Positions 60,286 through 64,000 of a DNA stretch of 64,000 nucleotides are shown piece by piece. The notes beneath the pieces were generated by a model, which did not search any database, was not told the origin of the DNA, and was given only the letters and a program-made list of their open reading frames with translations. Location of the stretch: positions 343,457 through 407,456 of the forward strand of contig NZ_JABASV010000003.1 in assembly GCF_016107625.1 (NCBI RefSeq), written 5' to 3'. The position numbers were made by a program, and so were the translations under genes. Origin of the DNA: Vreelandella alkaliphila. Lineage in GTDB: Bacteria; Pseudomonadota; Gammaproteobacteria; Pseudomonadales; Halomonadaceae. Position 1 is the first letter of the stretch; each line of letters opens with the position of its first letter.

Positions 60286-61848
60286 ATGAGTGTAGCCCGT
60301 AAGCCAATAGCGACTGGTTCCGACTGGAATTTTAGTGTGTTGGAGCGCTTCGACGAGGAGCTCGCTAGGCTCGCCGATGAGTACCGCCTAGATACTTATC
60401 CCAATCAGATAGAAGTGATTACCACTGAACAGATGATGGATGCCTACGCGAGCGTGGGGATGCCGGTAGGTTATCACCACTGGTCGTTTGGTAAGCAGTT
60501 TCTTGCCGTTGAACAAGCCTACAAGCGCGGCCAGATGGGGCTTGCCTATGAGTTGGTGATTAACTCCAACCCATGTATTGCCTATCTAATGGAAGAGAAC
60601 ACGTTAATGATGCAGGTATTGGTCATTGCGCATGCCTGCTATGGGCATAACTCTTTCTTTAAAGGTAATTACTTGTTCCGCGCCTGGACAGATGCCGATT
60701 CCATCGTTGATTACCTAGTATTTGCTCGTAAGTATATTGCTCAGTGCGAAGAACGCCACGGTGTCCATGCCGTGGAGCAATTGTTAGATGCCTGTCACGC
60801 TCTCCAAAACTACGGTGTAGACCGTTACAAGCGACCCTCACCTATTTCTGCTGAAGAAGAGGTAAGGCGTCAAGAAGAGCGCGAAGCCTACCTGCAAACC
60901 CAGGTCAATATGTTGTGGCGCACGATTCCTGATGCGCCCAATGGCGTTTCTCCACTGCCGGGTAGCCTGCACAGCGAGGCAGATCCACTTGGCCTGCACA
61001 GAGGCGGTATTTATCCCTCAGAGCCACAGGAAAACTTGCTCTACTTTATTGAGAAAAATGCGCCGCTTCTAGCTCCCTGGCAGCGCGAAATTGTGCGTAT
61101 CGTACGCAAACTGGCGCAGTACTTTTACCCCCAGAGACAAACCCAGGTGATGAACGAAGGATGGGCTTGTTTCTGGCACTATACGCTGATGAATCGTTTA
61201 TACGATGAAGGGAAAGTCGATGAAGGCTTGATGCTGGAGTTTTTGCAATCCCATGCCGCGGTTATCAATCAGCCAGGCTTTGATAGCCCACACTACAGCG
61301 GCCTTAATCCCTACGCGTTGGGATTTGCGATCTTTATGGACATTAAGCGGATTTGTGATGCGCCAACGGATGAAGATCGGGAGTGGTTTCCCGATATTGC
61401 GGGTAGCCCGTGGCGCGATACCGTTGAGTTTGCAATGCGGAACTTCAAGGATGAGTCGTTTATACAGCAGTTTTTATCCCCCAAGGTAATACGCGATCTC
61501 AAGCTGTTCTTAATTGTTGATGATGATCAGATGGAAACACTGGAAGTCGCAGCAATTCATAATGAGCGAGGCTATCGGCGAGTGCGTGAGGCGCTGTCAA
61601 CTCAATATGCGCTATCGGTGCGTGAGCCCAATATTCAAGTTGTCGAAGCGGCTATACGCGGGGATCGTTCGTTGACGTTACACCATGTACAAGATAGCCG
61701 TCGGCCCCTTGGTCGCAGCGTATATCCGGTGATTCGCCATTTGCAGCAGCTATGGGGATTTCCGGTGCATTTGGTCTCAATGGAAGAGGGGCGTGTGACG
61801 CGCCGTTATCAGTGGCCGATTGAGGAGGAAAACAAAGAGGTGAGTTAA
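60286..61848 (+). CDS. ycgB: SpoVR family protein (YcgB)
   Basis: 520 aa. Family stretches: GMPVGYHHWSFGKQFL, MGLAYELVINSNPCIAYLME in part, AHACYGHNSFFKGN, MNEGWACFWHYTLMNRLYD in part, and NPYALGFAIFMDIKRI. Conserved His/Glu residues suggest a metal centre. The name comes from Bacillus spore cortex formation; the role in Gram-negatives is stress-linked but undefined. GAGGAG precedes the ATG. Last gene of the three-gene operon, followed by a hairpin. Confidence 0.95.
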   Translation: MSVARKPIATGSDWNFSVLERFDEELARLADEYRLDTYPNQIEVITTEQMMDAYASVGMPVGYHHWSFGKQFLAVEQAYKRGQMGLAYELVINSNPCIAYLMEENTLMMQVLVIAHACYGHNSFFKGNYLFRAWTDADSIVDYLVFARKYIAQCEERHGVHAVEQLLDACHALQNYGVDRYKRPSPISAEEEVRRQEEREAYLQTQVNMLWRTIPDAPNGVSPLPGSLHSEADPLGLHRGGIYPSEPQENLLYFIEKNAPLLAPWQREIVRIVRKLAQYFYPQRQTQVMNEGWACFWHYTLMNRLYDEGKVDEGLMLEFLQSHAAVINQPGFDSPHYSGLNPYALGFAIFMDIKRICDAPTDEDREWFPDIAGSPWRDTVEFAMRNFKDESFIQQFLSPKVIRDLKLFLIVDDDQMETLEVAAIHNERGYRRVREALSTQYALSVREPNIQVVEAAIRGDRSLTLHHVQDSRRPLGRSVYPVIRHLQQLWGFPVHLVSMEEGRVTRRYQWPIEEENKEVS

Positions 61849-61857
61849 GGTTAAATA

Positions 61858-61884
61858 ACTACCCCGCGGCAAGCGCGGGGTAGT
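61858..61884. terminator. Terminator between ycgB and the HiPIP gene
   Basis: 11-bp stem ACTACCCCGCG/CGCGGGGTAGT with a GCAAG loop, between convergent genes. U tracts are weak on both sides. Confidence 0.7.
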
Positions 61885-61927
61885 GGTCAAGCTTGGTTGT
61901 TTCACCAAGATCAGTTGGCTACTAATA

Positions 61928-62242
61928 TTAGCCTTTGGCAGTCCAGGACTGGCACCAGCCGCCTGCTTCAACGCTATTTTGCGGGAACAGCTGGCAACCT
62001 GCGGTTTCTGCATTAAAGAACATGCAGTTTGAGCACAGCTCCCCTTCCTCGTAGGCTGGGTGGTCGCTTGCGTCACTGGCTACTTCAACGTAATTAAGTG
62101 CCTGGGCAGTAGAGTTAGATGGGTCAAGGCGAGGCAGTTCCTGGGCAAAAGCAGACTTTGACAGGATGCCAGCACCAAATGGCAGGGCGGCTAGACCCAT
62201 TACGCTATTACGCATGAACTTACGACGGCTCTGATTGGCCAT
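61928..62242 (-). CDS. High-potential iron-sulfur protein
   Basis: 104 aa periplasmic electron carrier. The twin-arginine signal SRRKFMRNSVMGL is present. The mature part has the HiPIP cysteine pattern: CSNCMFF, AGCQLF and GWCQSW, binding one [4Fe-4S] cluster. It may shuttle electrons between the respiratory chain and reductases. AAGGAG precedes the ATG. It converges with ycgB. Confidence 0.93.
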   Translation of the reverse strand: MANQSRRKFMRNSVMGLAALPFGAGILSKSAFAQELPRLDPSNSTAQALNYVEVASDASDHPAYEEGELCSNCMFFNAETAGCQLFPQNSVEAGGWCQSWTAKG

Positions 62243-62423
62243 GGTGTCTCCTTAGCGTCACGGTTTGACGTTTTTTTGCTTATGTTATTGGGTGGTGAAC
62301 CACCTCTAATACTCCGACAGAGCTAATAAGCCGGAGTTCTCTAAGCCATGCTAGCGCATGCTCAAAATTAGTGCGAATAACCTTATGAAAAGCGCGACAA
62401 TTAACCACGTCACTGAGTGGTGC

Positions 62424-62451
62424 TTGGTCTTATCAAGCAGCCTGTTATACT
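62424..62451 (+). promoter_or_regulatory. Candidate promoter for the Lrp-type gene
   Basis: TTGGTC (62424-62429) and TATACT (62446-62451; 5 of 6 to consensus) with a 16-bp spacer, about 50 nt before the ATG at 62502. Confidence 0.45.
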
Positions 62452-62501
62452 CGCCTCTGATTGCTGATTAGATTGTTGTTAACGCTATTGTTGGGGGTGC
62501 T

Positions 62502-62777
62502 ATGCAAAACGCTGTGATTTTAATCAATACTGAGAAAGGCCAGGTAAAAGCAGTCGCCGAGCGCCTTGCTGATGTAGACGGTATTAGTGAAGTCTATTCG
62601 ACGTGTGGTCGCTATGATTTGGTCGCCATTGCCCGGACCCCTGATTTTGAAAGCCTTGCAGAACTGGTCACGGAACGTCTAAACGCTGTCGAGGGTATTA
62701 GCGATACCGAAACGCTGAATGCCATGCAGGTGCACTCCCGTCACGACCTAGAAACGATGTTTTCCCTGGGCTGGTAA
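62502..62777 (+). CDS. Lrp/AsnC ligand-binding (RAM) domain protein
   Basis: 91 aa. It consists only of the RAM ligand-binding domain of Lrp/AsnC regulators, without the HTH: QNAVILINTEKGQVKAVAE, GISEVYSTCGRYDLVAIAR in part, and GISDTETLNAMQVHSR. Stand-alone RAM proteins bind amino acids or other small ligands and may act by pairing with full-length Lrp proteins. The ligand is unknown. A candidate promoter lies upstream. Confidence 0.87.
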   Translation: MQNAVILINTEKGQVKAVAERLADVDGISEVYSTCGRYDLVAIARTPDFESLAELVTERLNAVEGISDTETLNAMQVHSRHDLETMFSLGW

Positions 62778-62838
62778 CCAATAAATTACCTGACATAAAA
62801 AGCAGGATGCAGAATCATTATTGTAGGGAGTAAGTCTG

Positions 62839-63702
62839 TTGGGGAAATCGCTTTCGCGCTGGCGTCGTCAGGGAAAACGCCTGGGTATCGCTGTGCTTTT
62901 TGTCATAGTAGGAACGGGGCTTTGGGAGTTTCAGGAGCGTCAGCATCAGGATGACTATACCTGGATGAGTGTGCCTACCTGGGATGGGTTTCAGCTAACA
63001 ACGTTTCACCGTGTGCTGAGAAACGATGGCTTCTTAGCGGGATGGTCTGATGTGCGGGTAAACCCACTTTGGGTCAGTTATCAAGTTGAAGCGGTGTCCG
63101 ATGATACTCGTATTGGCCCACGGCCTAATTTTAAGGCCGACTGGCGAACGTTATGGCCAATAGGTACGGATAGCTATTCCGGCAGTGGTTATGATCGCGG
63201 ACACTTGGCACCTAACTATGCCATTGCAGCGGTGCATGGTCGTAACGCTCAGGTCGATACCTTCTTGATGAGTAACATGACGCCTCAGCGACCTAATCTG
63301 AATCGCCAGCTTTGGCAGCGTCTTGAAGAGTCGGTGATGGATCATTTTGCACCGCGCTTTGATCGCTTGCAGGTGATTACTGGGCCTATTTTTCCTGAGC
63401 ACTACATGGACAATGTGTTTAATCGCGTTGGTTTTGTGGAAGTGCCAGAAGCGTTCTATAAGATCATTGTTGTGCCAGATGAAGAGGCTCCGTTGGCGCT
63501 TGCCTTTATCATGCCGCAAGACGTTCGTGGTAATGAACCGTTAGATGATTATCTAGTAACTATCGATGAGATCGAGTCGCGCACAGGGCTGAACTTCTTT
63601 CCTGATTTAGCGGCAGAGCGTGAAGCTGTATTGGAAGGGCAATTGCGTACTCAAGGCTGGGCACTAGAAGAAGTAGCGCGTCGTCCTGGGCGTTTCCAAT
63701 AA
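62839..63702 (+). CDS. DNA/RNA non-specific endonuclease, membrane anchored
   Basis: 287 aa of the NucA/NUC1 beta-beta-alpha-metal family. A basic N-terminus plus one hydrophobic helix (about 15-30) can act as signal anchor or uncleaved signal. The active-site motif is D119-R-G-H122 in YDRGHLAPNY, and the metal-ligand Asn is in SNMTPQRPNLNRQLW. TTG is the start, with GGGAG 8 nt upstream. An extracytoplasmic nutrient nuclease is likely. Length and motifs look complete. Confidence 0.9.
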   Translation: MGKSLSRWRRQGKRLGIAVLFVIVGTGLWEFQERQHQDDYTWMSVPTWDGFQLTTFHRVLRNDGFLAGWSDVRVNPLWVSYQVEAVSDDTRIGPRPNFKADWRTLWPIGTDSYSGSGYDRGHLAPNYAIAAVHGRNAQVDTFLMSNMTPQRPNLNRQLWQRLEESVMDHFAPRFDRLQVITGPIFPEHYMDNVFNRVGFVEVPEAFYKIIVVPDEEAPLALAFIMPQDVRGNEPLDDYLVTIDEIESRTGLNFFPDLAAEREAVLEGQLRTQGWALEEVARRPGRFQ

Positions 63703-63711
63703 TGCAAAAAT

Positions 63712-63750
63712 ACCGCGATGGCGAAGACAGTCGCTTGAGCGGTGTTTTTT
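63712..63750 (+). terminator. Rho-independent terminator after the endonuclease gene
   Basis: Nested stem ACCGC...GCGGT with inner GCGA/TCGC, followed by GTTTTTTT. Confidence 0.75.
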
Positions 63751-63772
63751 TGAGCGGATCTTTCTAGCCAGG

Positions 63773-63799
63773 ATTTTCTGAATAGTATTTTCTGAATAG
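63773..63799. repeat. 14-bp tandem repeat, two copies
   Basis: ATTTTCTGAATAG (63773-63785), then T, then ATTTTCTGAATAG (63787-63799). It lies between the endonuclease terminator and the tRNA gene. Confidence 0.85.
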
Positions 63800-63920
63800 G
63801 GAGAGGCTAAATAAATAGTCTAGATAGATAGTGGGAGCATCAAAGGAAGCGTTGAAGCGATTTGCTGAAAGGCGAGTAGTGAAATGTTGATCAGCGCTGA
63901 TGTAAACTGAATCTATGAAA

Positions 63921-64000
63921 TGGTGCCCAGGAGAGGACTTGAACCTCCACGTCCATACGGACACTAGCACCTGAAGCTAGCGCGTCTACCAATTCCGCCA
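63921..64000 (-). tRNA. tRNA-Leu(CAG), 5' end cut by window edge
   Basis: Read on the minus strand, the sequence folds as a class II tRNA: D arm with GGAATTGGTAGACGCG, anticodon stem CTAGC/GCTAG with loop TTCAGGT (anticodon CAG, read by analogy with E. coli tRNA-Leu), a long variable arm (TGTCCGTATGGACG), T arm GTTCAAGTC and an encoded CCA end at 63923-63921. About 7 bases of the 5' acceptor strand are beyond position 64000; the 3' strand predicts they begin GCCCAGG. Confidence 0.92.

Noticed and set aside
1..64000. CRISPR array, prophage or insertion sequence with transposase
   Set aside because: No repeat-spacer pattern, phage structural or integrase genes, or intact transposase was found; repeats seen are short tandems or single palindromic elements.

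Overview
The window looks like chromosome of a moderately halophilic gammaproteobacterium of the Halomonas type (Halomonadaceae). This is inferred from gene content and protein style: recB, recC and recD, purEK, a PrkA/YeaH/SpoVR stress operon, an arginine/ornithine uptake cluster next to astE, a tetrathionate-reductase-type operon, a HiPIP and a Na+/alanine symporter. No rRNA or species marker is present. The left edge cuts a nitrilase-family gene that also carries a frameshift. The right edge cuts a tRNA-Leu(CAG).

Region by region: (1) 1-4.5 kb is a visibly AT-rich accessory patch holding an ATPase with a TOPRIM-like C-terminus that overlaps a C5-cytosine DNA methyltransferase, followed by a small membrane protein. 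It looks like a compact defence or modification cassette. (2) 4.5-17 kb carries recD, recB and recC, with pncB, a DUF2938 gene and a merR gene between recB and recC. recB and recD contain at least three repeat-like, palindromic segments read in frame, and both proteins are longer than their E. coli counterparts. (3) 17-29 kb holds a HigBA-type toxin-antitoxin pair, ilvD, chrA, a ttrBCA-like operon with an FNR/Anr-like site upstream, a small HTH protein, purEK and a TraX-family membrane protein. (4) 29.4-37 kb is a GC-rich block whose codon and protein style differ from its neighbours and look alphaproteobacterial. It holds two secreted serine hydrolases flanking a TpsB/FhaC-type outer-membrane transporter, with a divergent winged-helix/ATPase regulator. 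(5) 37.3-44.4 kb holds the aotPQMJ-like transporter, astE, wrbA, a tartrate/D-malate dehydrogenase and a lipocalin. (6) 44.5-56.8 kb holds yjbQ, a metallophosphoesterase-like/glycosyltransferase fusion, a TVP38 protein, an AGCS symporter, an azoreductase, an alkyltransferase-like protein, a GNAT-nitrilase fusion, a DMT transporter, a FadH-type reductase and a threonine aldolase. (7) 57-64 kb holds yeaG-yeaH-ycgB, a HiPIP, an Lrp-type ligand-binding protein, a membrane-anchored DNA/RNA endonuclease and the tRNA.

Most interesting: the ATPase-TOPRIM/methyltransferase pair, the hydrolase-TpsB-hydrolase block with its own regulator, and the in-frame repeat insertions in recB and recD. A further pattern is short tandem repeats of 12-14 bp, each with an unrelated unit, at four intergenic sites.
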